A stretch of 64,000 nt of DNA, taken from NCBI GenBank assembly GCA_963556255.1, contig OY744610.1, positions 14,361,417-14,425,416 on the forward strand. The letters are read 5' to 3'. Positions 33,090 through 44,011 of the stretch are shown here, piece by piece. This stretch comes from Allolobophora icterica (Eukaryota > Annelida > Clitellata > Crassiclitellata > Lumbricidae). The notes beneath the pieces were generated by a model. The model was given only the letters and a program-made list of their open reading frames with translations. It was not told the DNA's origin and ran no database searches. How positions within the stretch are numbered: the stretch's first letter is position 1; each line of letters opens with the position of its first letter. Position numbers and translations under genes: made by a program.

Positions 33090-33251
33090 GCCGCAGACAA
33101 GACTTCAATCCACTGCATCAACACCTCATCCGCTACAAGACAACTTCACCTACTACATATACATGAATGTAACGCAACTTGTGGAAACTTCGTCAACAAC
33201 CCCGAAAGTTGTGAGTGTCATTGCTACCAAAATCAGATGAAGACTGTGAAG
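33090..33251 (+). CDS. possible next exon, Cys-rich module
   Basis: The frame HIHECNATCGNFVNNPESCEC, then HCYQNQMKTVK, ends at a good donor (gaag|gtgagt at 33,252). A candidate acceptor, gccgcag near 33,089, joins in the phase left by the exon ending at 30,850. Cys spacing (C-x3-C, then C-x-C-x-C) resembles short disulphide modules that often follow such domains. Nothing but phase and composition links it to the upstream exon, and the upstream 60 bases look poorly conserved. Confidence 0.35.
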
Positions 33252-33489
33252 GTGAGTCGACGTTCTTAACGAGCTATTTATGCCCGTAATGCCTATTTTA
33301 TTCTTATTATCGTATAATCGGTTAACAAATTCTGTATGGAGCTTAAACGACGCGAACATTCAAGTCCGTGGAATGCTAAAGATTTCGTGAGACTACAGTG
33401 CGCGATGAATTTGGTAATCACTGTTTCGTTCTTTTCGCTCTGTCATTTCAGAGATCTCGTTCTTTCCTGAGATGTACGAAATCCACATT

Positions 33490-34120
33490 TCACAGCTCAG
33501 TAGTTAATATCTTCTTTTAAGGCACAGAGGCTTGTGTCATTTTTTTCTAAACTTAAAACGTACCTCTTTCAAATTGCTTATCCACCAGTGAGTAATCTAG
33601 ACGTCTTTGGGGGGGGAAAGTTCCCCCCCAGGATTGATGTTTCCCCCCAGAGGCGACCAATATTACAATGTACAGACCATCAGGGGAGGAAAAATCCCCC
33701 CCAGGATCGATGTGGATACATGGTTTCCCCCCAGAGAGATGGATTCCTAAAAAAAAGGTCATCAAAAATTTTTTGACAGAGGGAAAAGCTAGAAATCGGG
33801 TGAAGGACTAAAAAAAAAAAAAAAAAAAAGGTCATCAACTTTTTTCGAAGATGAAAAATGGAAAAATTGAAAAGTCAGAAACTTTTTTAAAGATGGAAGA
33901 CAAAATTTGGTGTCAATTGTTTGCTCCCCCCAGAAACCTGGTTTCCCCTCCCAGACGAGGGGGACTAGATTAAACACTGCTTATCCACCATAGGTTGCCT
34001 CTTTGTCAACGAACTGATCTTCCAGGTATTGACCTGATCACGGCTTGGTTTTAGTGTGCAATCGGTTGTGTATTATATACCGGCACAATAGAAGTTACTA
34101 ATTACAATTACATTGGGGCA
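33490..34120 (+). mobile_element. LINE 3' end split by a hAT MITE
   Basis: SFFSKLKTYLFQIAYPP (33,537-33,585) is a LINE C-terminal tail. After the MITE it resumes in the 3' untranslated region and ends in attacaattacattg-type repeats near 34,110. It is 5'-truncated. Confidence 0.6.
33586..33979. mobile_element. G/C-run-rich hAT-like MITE
   Basis: The left end is cagtgagtaatctag and the right end, reverse-complemented, cagtgtttaatctag. The flanks cttatccac (33,577-33,585 and 33,980-33,988) are identical. The interior holds several runs of 6-8 C or G in ccccccag contexts and a 19-20-base A run near 33,811. No coding capacity. Confidence 0.7.
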
Positions 34121-34670
34121 AACTTGACTCAGAGCTTGCATAAAGTTGTAGGGCTTTAGAAGGGGTAGATTGCTTCTATCGACACACCGGAAGAATGGAA
34201 AGCTATTATTATTAAGGACACAAGGCGATAAGGAGATCGATATGTCCCATTGACCATTGATAAAAGATTCCTTTGTGTTGTTCTTATAGTTGAAACGGTC
34301 AACGATTCAACTTCTCTCGCAAATTGGACGTTTTCTTCGGAGTTTCCGTTCCTTCATTTAGGAAACGAAACAATGAAATATGAAGGTAATCGATATTACA
34401 TTCTAAAACTACGTACATAATAGTTAGTTAAAATTACACGATAGTTACCTTGTTCTGAAGGCGATATGCCGTCTGCACATTGGTATCACTTCCTGTTAAT
34501 GTGATTGGCCTGACATTCACTACTTGCAAGCATAAGACGACTGCTAGGATTTTGAAGTACTTTAGTTATTATGTTTGTCCCATTTTCATGCTTTTGACAC
34601 TATATACATTCGTTTAATATCAATTCGAACTGAACAACCGCGGACGATAACACGTAGGAAGCAATCAGAC
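34121..34670. other. unassigned sequence
   Basis: AT-rich, with no supported gene or element end. Confidence 0.3.
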
Positions 34671-35015
34671 ACTTGTGATGCTGATGCTGTGATGATTATG
34701 ACGAAAAGCGGATGTATTTAGTAGACGATTGGGTTCATTGCGCCTACAAGAGGCGTTCAGAGTTCACGTCTAGTTGTACGTTGCTTATGTTTGGCAGTGG
34801 CGCATAGCTAATCGGGGAACGAGGTCCACCGGAAGTGTGGTGCTGTGGAACAGACGAAGAAGAACGTTGGAGCTCTGCTCGCTCGACGGACTGTGTTTTA
34901 GAAGGGTATATAGTGAATAGAGTACAGTAATTTTTGGTTTCTTTTTATTTTGTGTAAATAAGTTGAGCTTTTCTTAGAATAAAACGTTTTGAACGTTAGA
35001 TCTGTCCTGCTGCGA
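34671..35015 (+). repeat. possible solo LTR
   Basis: A promoter-like order is present: a tatatag near 34,904, an aataaa near 34,978, and a following sequence rich in short coding-like codons. It resembles an LTR but I could not fix TG...CA ends or a target duplication. It could also be an ordinary promoter and first exon. Confidence 0.2.
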
Positions 35016-35149
35016 AATGAACCCAGAAAAGTTATCAAACACCAAGAAAAATCTCCACAATGACAGAGACGACGATGATGGTGATGACGATAGTTTTCGC
35101 TGGATGGAATGTCGATGTGTAGTTATTTGCAACGTTTGTTTCAATGTGC

Positions 35150-35240
35150 TAATGCATCGTAATCGTAATCGCAAACTCCAAGTTTCCGAAGAGCTACTTT
35201 AAACTAAACGCAAGTCAAAGGCTTATTCGAGAGCACTTAA
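35150..35240 (-). repeat. retroposon 3' tail with GATTAC-type repeats
   Basis: cgtaatcgtaatcgcaaac followed by tccaagtttccgaagag is the reverse-strand arrangement of the repeat at 670 and 22,985. Confidence 0.45.
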
Positions 35241-35538
35241 TTTGGCTGCTGTTTGCATTTCTTGAGATAGTCCTTGAGTTTCCGCTAATTTCATACTGTT
35301 TTAGACTATGATTTTCAAGCATGTAATATTGTCAGTGTTATGAACCGTTATGCTGTAATACGTATGATTAAAATACATCATCCCATATATAATTTCATAG
35401 GCGTCATCTGTAGGTAAGCATGTATGGGAAATGAAGTCACTAGCTCTTGCGATCCGATAATATTGTATGCGTTCAGAAAATGCCTCAACGCACTATTTTC
35501 TTGGTGAGTGGATTATACATCACCTCCACGTTTTCGAT
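35241..35538. other. unassigned sequence
   Basis: Between a retroposon tail and a hAT element. No gene is supported. Confidence 0.3.
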
Positions 35539-35546
35539 TGGGGCAC

Positions 35547-37182
35547 CAGTGGCGGCGCGTGGGGGGTACAAGGGGGTGCGGTTGCACCGGGCGGCCACTC
35601 GAGGGGGGCGGCACTTTGACTACCTGGAATATTTTTTTGGGTTGCTTCCTGTGGTCAACGTAGTGTTTCATTTGGAGTTATTACGTAATTCGTTGCTATA
35701 ATTTTCAATGAAACTTTAATATCATAATTCAGTGAACTGAAAAGCTTCACTGTTCATGTGAGCTTCATTGTATTTCTTAGTTTTAAATTGACTTAGATCA
35801 TTTTAGGTCTAGTCTCTAGCAGCGGCGTAGCTAGGATATTGTAACCCCGGGGACGAACTATGAGTTTGGCGCCCCCGCCACCTCCCCTCCTTTTTACTAT
35901 TTCACATTTTTCCAAATAATCGAATGGAAACTTGAATTTGAATTAAATAAAATATGAAAAATACAGATAGTACATGCATGCTGCCCCTTAGTGCTTAATA
36001 GGGCGCCAAAATTATATCTGAGAACTGGTTTGTAAGTAATGATTGAGGATATAACTGGAGATATTTGGGGCAAATTTCCAGAAATAATGATTGCGCTTAA
36101 TTAAATTTATAATGTGGTATTAGGCCTACTTTTGATCCACACCTCTCCTTTTCTAACATCTCGCGCTCCTGCTTCATGCACATTCGTGATCTCCGCCGCA
36201 TCAGACCCATGCTCGACCCTAAAACTGCCTCCACCATTGCTACCTCCATTGTTCATTCCAAGCTACTGCAATTCCCTCTTCCTCGACCTTGAATCCACCC
36301 AAATCAAGCGTCTCCAACTTTTCCAAAACTCACTAGCCAGGGCTGTCAATGGAACGCCCAAACACCGTCATATCACTCCTATCCTTAAATCACTCCATTG
36401 GTTAAAAATCCCAGAGCGAATCCACCTCAGTCCTATCACTAGCCTACAACTCCCTATAATTTTCCCAGCCCAAGTGTCTCCATGATCTCTTCACCATCCA
36501 GGCAACTCGCTCCACCCGATCACCGATCCTCCTATCTCAGTCTTTCTCGACCGACAGTCACTACTCATCTCAAGTTCTCCAACCGAGTCATACTCAACAC
36601 AGCACCACACCTATGGATTGATCTCCCCCTGAGTTTCGCAGCTTCTCAGTTCTTCCAGCATCATTAAAACCCGTCCTTCATCCTCCTCCATGTTGCTCTA
36701 TCACCATCAGTCTTTCCACTCAAAACTGAAGTCTCGCCTTTTCAAGTGCACCTATCCTGACTCATCTTATCCCCCGCATTCCAATTCTTCTCGCCCTAAA
36801 CGACACCCGCCTTGACTGCTGCTCTGCCTCTTCTGTTGATCTGGCCCCTGGAACTGGACTCGAACCTACTTTGAACTACTTTCTGGAGACCAACTCTGAT
36901 TTGATTTGGCCTTCTGGAAACCGGACTCGGACCTCTTTTTGACTACTCTCTGGAACCCCTCTGATTTGATTTGCTAATGCTAAAAGTACTAGTAGCGGAT
37001 CTGCATCATCTGCCACTATGCTCTATGCTACAGTAGGCTACTAACGGCTAAGGCTACTATACTAACTACTATCATACACAGCATAGACAAAATTTCACTA
37101 GACAGGCCTGCCGCCTTTCGGGGGAGGGCGGCGGCACACTGTTGCTTCGCACCACCTTTGAAAAATCCACGCGCCGCCACTG
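35547..37182. mobile_element. hAT element containing nested elements
   Basis: The left end is cagtggcggcgcgtgg; the right end is its exact reverse complement ccacgcgccgccactg. The 8-bp duplication tggggcac (35,539-35,546 and 37,183-37,190) is perfect. Both sub-ends are GC-rich (cgggcggcc / ggagggcggcgg). Inside are another hAT-type end (cagcggcgtagctagg, about 35,821) without a visible partner and a LINE fragment at 36,114-36,965. Confidence 0.85.
36114..36965 (+). mobile_element. CR1/L2-like LINE 3' fragment
   Basis: The plus strand encodes YCNSLFLDLESTQIKRLQLF, QNSLARAVNGTPKHRHITPI and LKSLHWLKIPERI, the thumb-region blocks of a CR1/L2-like ORF2 protein. It then shifts frame to SSPSRQLAPPDHRSSYLSLS and VILNTAPHLWIDLPLSF. 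The 3' untranslated part repeats tctgatttgatttg. The same family lies inverted at 23,081 and 40,213. Confidence 0.75.
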
Positions 37183-37259
37183 TGGGGCACTATGTTTCAA
37201 AGAGGTTGGTACATTAAGTATAACACAGCGCCGACCTGTGGCTGCAGACAGTCGCATAT

Positions 37260-39810
37260 TTTGAGCTCGTGATTTACATCAGTTTTTGCATGCTACGCAG
37301 TTTTGTTTTATCTATGATTTTCAAAAGCGATTCGTCTTTTCGCCGTCTCGCCAACTGTGTCCTTTTGGATTTGTTATTGTTACTTTTCGCTTACCTTTTG
37401 CAGTGTTTTAATCTGGTTAAATGCCTGTTAAAGAAGAATTTAAACGTACGACGTACACACGTGACCAGTTGCTCAGCCTGCTTACACTCGGACCTGATTT
37501 TTAATCCGTACGTTCGTACACACGTCGACTCGCTAATTACCATCAGACGGACAGTTCGTGAGTGCAGAGGCGGGCAACACCGAAGACCGGTCCCAGTGTA
37601 CACAAAATCTGGCTCTTCGGGCGTCATTATCATCTCAGACAATCGTCCAGTCAGACAGCTGCAGAATCAGGACCAGGCAGCTAACACGGGTGCTGCCCCT
37701 GCAGGACACAGAGAGCCGGTTTTGTTTCGTCCCCGTATCGCGAGATACGCGGTACAACGTAGCAGTCTGACCCGCTTCGGTTGCCCGAATATACGCTCTG
37801 TTGACAACAAAGTTGATGACGTCAGCGTGCTGATGCAGGAGGAGAAGCTCCAAGTGCTTGCCCTGACTGAAACCTGGCACGAGGACTCTGACTGCACGAC
37901 CATCAAGCGTCTCCGTGGGCTGGGACTAAACGTGTTAGAAGCTGCTGTTAGAAGATCGAGGATAAGCGACGCCAGGGAAAGGTTAAATTTGTTAACCATG
38001 GTGGCATTGCCATCGTCGCCACGCACGGCGTCGCTTTATCTAAGATCGACCTTAAGCAGAAGACAACGACGTTCGAGTACTTGTGCTGTCGGACGACCTC
38101 TGGAGGTAGCACTCATGTCCTCGTCGTCCTATACCGGCCCGGGTCACAATTAATTACTCCACAGTTCTTTGCTGAGTTCTCTTCATTTCTGGCGGATCTT
38201 GCCAGTATGTCTATTCCAGTTACGATCACAGGAGACATTAACATCCACCTTGAACGCGCGATGGATCAAGAAGTAAATAAATACAACGCAATCCTGTCAA
38301 CATACGGTGTCCGACAGCGGGTAAAGTCTCCAACACATCCAGACGTCTTGGTCACCGATGTCGGGCTGTCGGACCATATGCTAGTGTCATGGTCCACCTG
38401 TATGATACCACCAACTCCAAGTTTTTTAACGATCATCAAACGCAAGTGGCAGCATTTCGACACTGCTGCCTTCCTTTCCGAACTCTCTGAGTCTAATCTC
38501 TGTGCTCTCATTGATCCGACGATCGATCCGACGATCGATACCTCTGCAGACGATCTTGCAGATGCCTTCGACTCGGTAATCAGCGGCCTTCTTGACAAGC
38601 ATGCCCCCGTTTCAGAATTCACTGTTCGGGAGCGTCATCATCAACCCTGGTTTGACAATGAATGCCGTGAGGCTAGGCGGATTGCTCGACGTCTGGCCCG
38701 GCGTTGCCAGGTCGACGCGGATGGGGCAGAGGATAAGCAAGCCTGGCACAAAGCCCTACGTGCGGCCAGGAAACTGTCCCGTCAGAAGGCCTCTGATTAC
38801 TGGAAGTCGAAGATCAAGTCGGCCGGTTCAATTCAGCGTCATGTGGGGGCAATCAGTGAGTCAGCTGCTTGGCTAGGGCAAAACACTGCCACGGCTGGGT
38901 CTTTCTCTGCTACTACATTACACTGGCTCCCGATTACTTCGCGTATCCAGTATAAGATCCTCCTTCTGGTTTCCAAGTCCCAGCTACGGCTTGCCCCTAA
39001 ATACCTCTCTGACCTTATGCGGCAACCTCTCTCTGCAACTTCTGCTCGTCCTTTGCGCACTACTGGCCGTCTTTATATCTTTGTCCCTCCTACTAGGACC
39101 ATTCTGGCCCAAAGTCGAGCTTTTGCTGTCACAGGTCCCTCTGCCTGGAATGGTCTTCCATCTCGACTTCGATCTATACTCATGATGGGAATCTCCCTTG
39201 GATCTACTCGCTTGCTCAAGACGTTTCTGTTTCCACGGGGTCATGCACTGAGGGCGCCTCTGAATAGTTTACACTGCGAGAGGTGCCTTATAAATTACTA
39301 GATACGATACGATACGATGCGATACGATATCATGACTACATGGATAAAAAAATCGCCGACATCCGAGCATCGACAATTCGACATCTGAGGCAAATGCCGA
39401 TTTTTACTAATTGCTCAACTCCAGCCAGTGCGAGTTTCTCCCAGTCACCACGGAAGATGTCATGAAAGTTATTGTTTCATCACCAGCGAAACAGTGCTCT
39501 CTTGACATAATTCCAACGTGGTTGGTGAAGGAGGCGGTTCCGCTGCTGGCGCCTTACATAGCTCGGATGTTCAATCATTCCTTTGCCATCGGCTGTTTCC
39601 CGTCGAAATGGAAACATGCACGTGTCATGCCACTCCCTAAGAAAGCTGGAGCCGATGAATCGTCACCTGCGAACTTCAGACCGGTCTCAAACGTAACGTT
39701 CGTATCAAAAGTACTCGAGCGTATTGCCAATCACCAGCTGACCAAGTACCTGTCTGAATCTCGCCTTCTTACTCGGTTTCAGTCTGCCTACCATCGTTAT
39801 TATTCTTTTC
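37260..39810 (+). mobile_element. LINE with endonuclease and partial RT, interrupted by a LINE tail
   Basis: The endonuclease part shows LALTETWHEDSD (about 37,859), GDINIHLE (about 38,230) and LSDHMLVSWS (about 38,370), the catalytic blocks of an APE-type LINE endonuclease. A frameshift lies between 37,940 and 38,080. An Arg-rich linker (WFDNECREARRIARRLARRC) ends near 38,830. Reverse transcriptase sequence resumes at about 39,330: KQCSLDIIPTWLVKEAVPLL, FRPVSNVTFVSKVLERI (to 39,790), then is lost. The intervening 38,860-39,325 is a separate LINE 3' end. Confidence 0.75.
38860..39328 (+). mobile_element. LINE 3' tail inserted between endonuclease and RT
   Basis: It encodes TTLHWLPITSRIQYKILLLV, RAFAVTGPSAWNGLPSRLRS and LKTFLFPRGHALRAPLNSLH, then a stop at 39,299-39,301 and a gatacgatacgatac tail. 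This C-terminal LINE end sits where the host LINE's palm should begin, so a 5'-truncated copy probably inserted there. Confidence 0.65.
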
Positions 39811-39916
39811 TTTTTCTTGAACTGACTGTTGTCGAACGGTTACAATTCATGAAATACACATTCAGATCAGTTGCAAAAATCGCATCTGGTGTGCTACGGA
39901 ATTATGGAATTGTAAC

Positions 39917-40125
39917 CAGGGGCGTAACTTTGGTCTATAAAGTGGGGTACCAATTTCTTACATACGCGAAAGAAGGCGTTTATTCGATCTCTGGGAAGGC
40001 ACAATAGTAAAATATTGATTGGCATTGTTCAAAATGTGGGGTAGGTACCCCAGTCCAAAAAAGTGGGGGTACGGGTAGTCGGGTACCCCTCGTACCCCCC
40101 ACAACAAATGCCTATGATAGTAACG
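39917..40125. mobile_element. possible short hAT-like MITE
   Basis: It begins caggggcgtaactttgg and ends with an imperfect inverted counterpart (agtaacgcct). ggggtacc blocks occur at both ends. No clean target duplication was found, so the right boundary is uncertain. Confidence 0.4.
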
Positions 40126-40212
40126 CCTAATTAGTGCAGCGATGTTCCTGAAAGGAATAAAATTAGGAGAGAACGAAAGAAGTATCGAAGCTCTGTTCAA
40201 GCAGGATGCGCC

Positions 40213-41210
40213 AGTATACGACAGACTGTTGAGGGGGTTTTTAAGAGTGTAGTCCAAAAGAGGTCCAAGTCCGGTTTCCAGAGGGGGGAGATCAAGAGAG
40301 GAGGCAGAGCAGCTGTGAAGGAGGGTGTCATTTAGGGCGAGAAGAATTGGAAGGCAGAGGATCAAATGAGTCAGGGTAGGAGTAGGCCCTACTTGAAAAG
40401 GTTAGACTTCAGTTTGTATTGGAAAAACCCGGAGATAGATAGAGGAACATAGAAGGATGGAGGACGGATTGGAATGATGACGGAGGAACCGAGAATCTGC
40501 GGAATTCAAGGGGGAGATCGTTTCAGAGGCGTGGTGCTCTGTTGGATATGGCTCGGTTGGAGAACTTGAGGCGAGTAGTGACCTGAGATCGAGAAAGACT
40601 GAGATAGGAGGAGGATCGGGTGGAGCGGGTTGCCTGTATGGTGAAGAGATCACGGAGGTACTTGGGCTGGGAATATAGTTTGAGTTGTAGGTTAGTGATA
40701 GGATTTTGAAGTGCATTCGCTATTAGTGGTTTGAGGTTGGGAGTGATATGATGATGTTTGGACGTTTTACTGAAAGCCCTGGCTAGAAAGTTTTGGATAA
40801 GTGGCAGACGCTTGATTTGGGTGGATTCAAGGTTGAGGAAGAGGGAATTGCTGTAATCAAGCTTTGAATGAACAATGAGGTAGCAATGGTAGAGGCAGTT
40901 TTAAGGTCAAGTATGGGTCGGATGCGGCGAAAGTCACGAATTTGCATGAAGCAGGAGCGCGAGAGTATGGAGATGTGGTTACAGAAAGAGGTGTGGATCA
41001 AAAGTAATACCAAGATTGCGGACGAGGTGAAGGTAAGAGACAATGAGTTAGTCGGTAGGGGTATGGAAGGGTTGGGGCTTTCCTTGATATGATCAGGAAA
41101 GCCGAGGATGATGAATTTTGGTGTGGAATGGTTAAGGCAGAGGAGATTGGATAATATCCACTGTGATATTAGGTTTAACACGTTGAAATATTGCATCGAT
41201 GTTAGAGGGC
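40213..41210 (-). mobile_element. CR1/L2-like LINE 3' fragment
   Basis: Minus strand: HISILSRSCFMQIRDFRRIR, PILDLKTASTIATSLFIQSL (41,060-40,850), then ISSPYRQPAPPDPPPIS and SSPTEPYPTEHHASETISP (about 40,650-40,510). These are the same blocks as the copies at 23,081 and 36,114. The untranslated tail reaches about 40,213. Frames are broken. Confidence 0.75.
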
Positions 41211-42285
41211 AGAAGATATCATTTGAAATTTAAAATATTTGCTGTGTTTCTTTCTCTACCCAAGTTGCATCTTTTGCCCGCTATTAGAATTCATTTGTGA
41301 AAAAAAGTTGTTTCACTCCACCCTAGTGCACACCACACCTTTGGATCTTTCTGAAATTTTTTATACATAAACTAGATACAAAAGTAGGAATAACAGTGAA
41401 ATTTATAGCAGAATATCTCAACATTTGACCAAGATATTAATTTTTGAAGTTTATGAGCAGAAAACTGATTGCGAGAAAACGGCATGATCCGACAACTTTG
41501 GACAGTCATATCTCGGCTAGGAAATGAGCTAGAGGGCTGAATTTTTTTGTGTGTAATCAGTTTGTCGTGCGCATTCCAAATATGCAAGAACATGGGTGGT
41601 GTTACCTGTGGTGTTTAATCTATTAATTTGCTAATACTGCACGTAGGCCAATTTTCACTCGAGTTCCAGAGAACATATCAGCAGGCAGGAATGATATATA
41701 GTAATACTTATACTGGTTTTATATTTAGGTACATGGGTGCTTATCAGACATATAGTCAGTACCTGATTAGTTTCATTATGTCTGTACTTTCCAAGGACAT
41801 TTTCCTTGCCACAATCGTCAAAGTGGGGTTTTGGCTTGCCCAAAAAGTGAAAGTGTGTATCTAATGAAGTTCGGGAAATATTTTAAATATATTGAGTATA
41901 CCTATAACTGTCATTGGTGAAAATTTAAAGTTGGTGTTCTGCTCCTTTGCTTGTAAATAACTTTTCGAAATTGACCAATTTTACAGTGTCGTGAGCTAAT
42001 TTGACTTGATTCACAGCCGATTTGCTGGCATGTATATGTCTTTTACAATCATCGAGAATGTGATTTTTATTTGATATTTGTAATTTTTTAAACACCTGTT
42101 TATTTATCATATAATTTTTGTTATTATTTAAATTTGTTGTAGGTATTATAACTAACTCAAGAATACAATTACATACTTTGACTGACATAGTAGAATAGAA
42201 TAGAATATTCCTTATTGGAACCAATTGCAACCCGCATTTTGGTGTACAGCAACGTAAACATGTTTATACAGATAATATACTAAAA
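41211..42285. other. unassigned sequence
   Basis: It includes a ttcactccaccctag block (about 41,306) that recurs near 50,313, hinting at another dispersed repeat. Several 60-100-codon frames lack motifs. Confidence 0.3.
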
Positions 42286-42289
42286 TATG

Positions 42290-43640
42290 TTAATATTAGC
42301 TACTAATATTTGTCTCAATTATCCCAAATTTATATTGTTTTTTACCCGGGAAGTGGCCTGTGCGTTTGATAGGTGGCAGCAGATCATGCAGGACATGTCC
42401 CTGAATATTCCGTACTGCGACGAAGAGTCGAGAATCGGCCAAGCGGCAGTGCTGTTCTATGGAGGGAGAGTCTTCTGGGAGGTAGCGTCCCCTGATGAGA
42501 CGCCGTAGTACCCCACCCAGTCTATCACGATCCCCTTGGGTTGTGAATCCCCACCATGCAGGTGAGGCATAGAGTATTCTGGATAAGGTTGTGGCTCTCA
42601 CCACGTCATAAAGGCATGGTCCTTGCAGACTGTGCGCTACCAGGGTACGCAGCGCATAAAGCGATCGACGTGCCTGACTGCAAATGCGGTTAACATGGGT
42701 ATTAATGCCAAGATTGTCTGAGATTGTTATGCCTAGGATAACCATACTGGTAACCTTATGGAGACCGGGTGTGACCTGAGGAACATCGTCGTTTCGCGTG
42801 TCCCTGGGCCTCCGAATCACCATTTCGTAGGTTTTGCTAGAATTTAATTTCAAGTTGCACGTCTTAGCCCAATGCGCAACGTGCTCTAGTTCTGAAGATA
42901 TGGTTGTGTTATTAGATGACGGTATTAGGAGGTAACAGTCATCGGCATATTTGAGAATACGGTTGAGAGGATTGGCAGTGCCTAGGCGAGAGATATCAGT
43001 AATGAAGTTTTGTGGTCTTAGGCTTGAGCCTTGGACCACATTTATGTCAAGAAGGGTAGATATCTCATCCTGAAACTTGGTGCTGTGTTTCCGACCTTTC
43101 AAAACATTTATGATCCAGTGATAGACATTATCTTGTTTAGGCATTTTGGCCAGGGTATCAGCTAAGTGGCCATGCCTAATGGAGTCAAAAGCCTTGGAAA
43201 AATGTAAGGCTATTAAATGAACGTACTGATTTGTGCTTAGCAAGTGGGTCACATGGTGGGTTAGAGCTATTAGGACAGCCGAGGTTGAGCCCGTAGGCCT
43301 GAAGGCAAATTGGTCGATAAACGGCCGACTTAATGTAAGATTGGTCAAAATCGGATAGAAGAAGCGGCAGACTATTTGCTTTTCCATTATGCGGCATAGG
43401 ATTGGTGTGATAGAGATGGGCCTGAAGTCTGCCTCTGTGGAAGGGCTAGCAACCTTAGGAACCGGGGTGATTCTACTAATTTTCCACTGAGGAGGGACAT
43501 AGGCGCGTTCCAGGGACAGATTAAACAGATGTGCTACAGGTCCAGCAAGTTCCGCGGCCACCTCCCTAAGGAACCAAGGGGCTACCCCACCGGGACCAGT
43601 CGATGTGCATTTGATGCTGTCAAGGGGATGCACTACTTCA
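42290..43640 (-). mobile_element. LINE with nearly full reverse transcriptase domain
   Basis: One uninterrupted minus-strand frame (43,633-42,296, 445 codons) covers the reverse transcriptase: GPGGVAPWFLREVAAELAGP, DFRPISITPILCRIMEKQIV, motif A as LHFSKAFDSIRH, motif B region VVQGSSLRPQNF, and motif C KYADDCYLL. A thumb follows (HWAKTCNLKLNSSKTYE, ILYASPAWWGF). Motif A normally has Asp where His stands (LDFSKAFD), and that Asp binds catalytic metal, so the enzyme is probably dead although its frame is open. The C-terminus is replaced by unrelated residues after about 42,380. Confidence 0.8.
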
Positions 43641-43652
43641 AGCCAACCTCAG

Positions 43653-43712
43653 GGTAACTTGAAATCGACTTCATCCTACCTTTCGGTAATCTGAACGCGA
43701 TTTCAAGTTACC
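43653..43712. other. hairpin with perfect 15-bp arms
   Basis: ggtaacttgaaatcg (43,653-43,667) and cgatttcaagttacc (43,698-43,712) are exact reverse complements with a 30-base loop. It lies between the LINE and the 3' end of the minus-strand Mab-21-like gene. Confidence 0.75.
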
Positions 43713-44011
43713 GGGGATGGGGTGGGCAAGGTGAAGTAGGGATAATCTGATATCGCCACACCGGGTCTAAACAGAGCATAAGAAAGCCTTCAGAGTACAG
43801 AATATTTCAAAGTACGGGTGTCTAAACTTAATTCACATTATTCAGACTAAAATAAGAATAAAACTAGTTATTTTAGGCGTCATCTTGCCAAAATTAGTAG
43901 GTTTCGCTAATTTAGTAATTTTAGTAGGTTAAGATATGACGCCTAATATTTGAAGGCCATACTTCTGCAAATATCTTTTTTACTTTGTCGTCATCAAAAC
44001 AAAGTTTAGCC

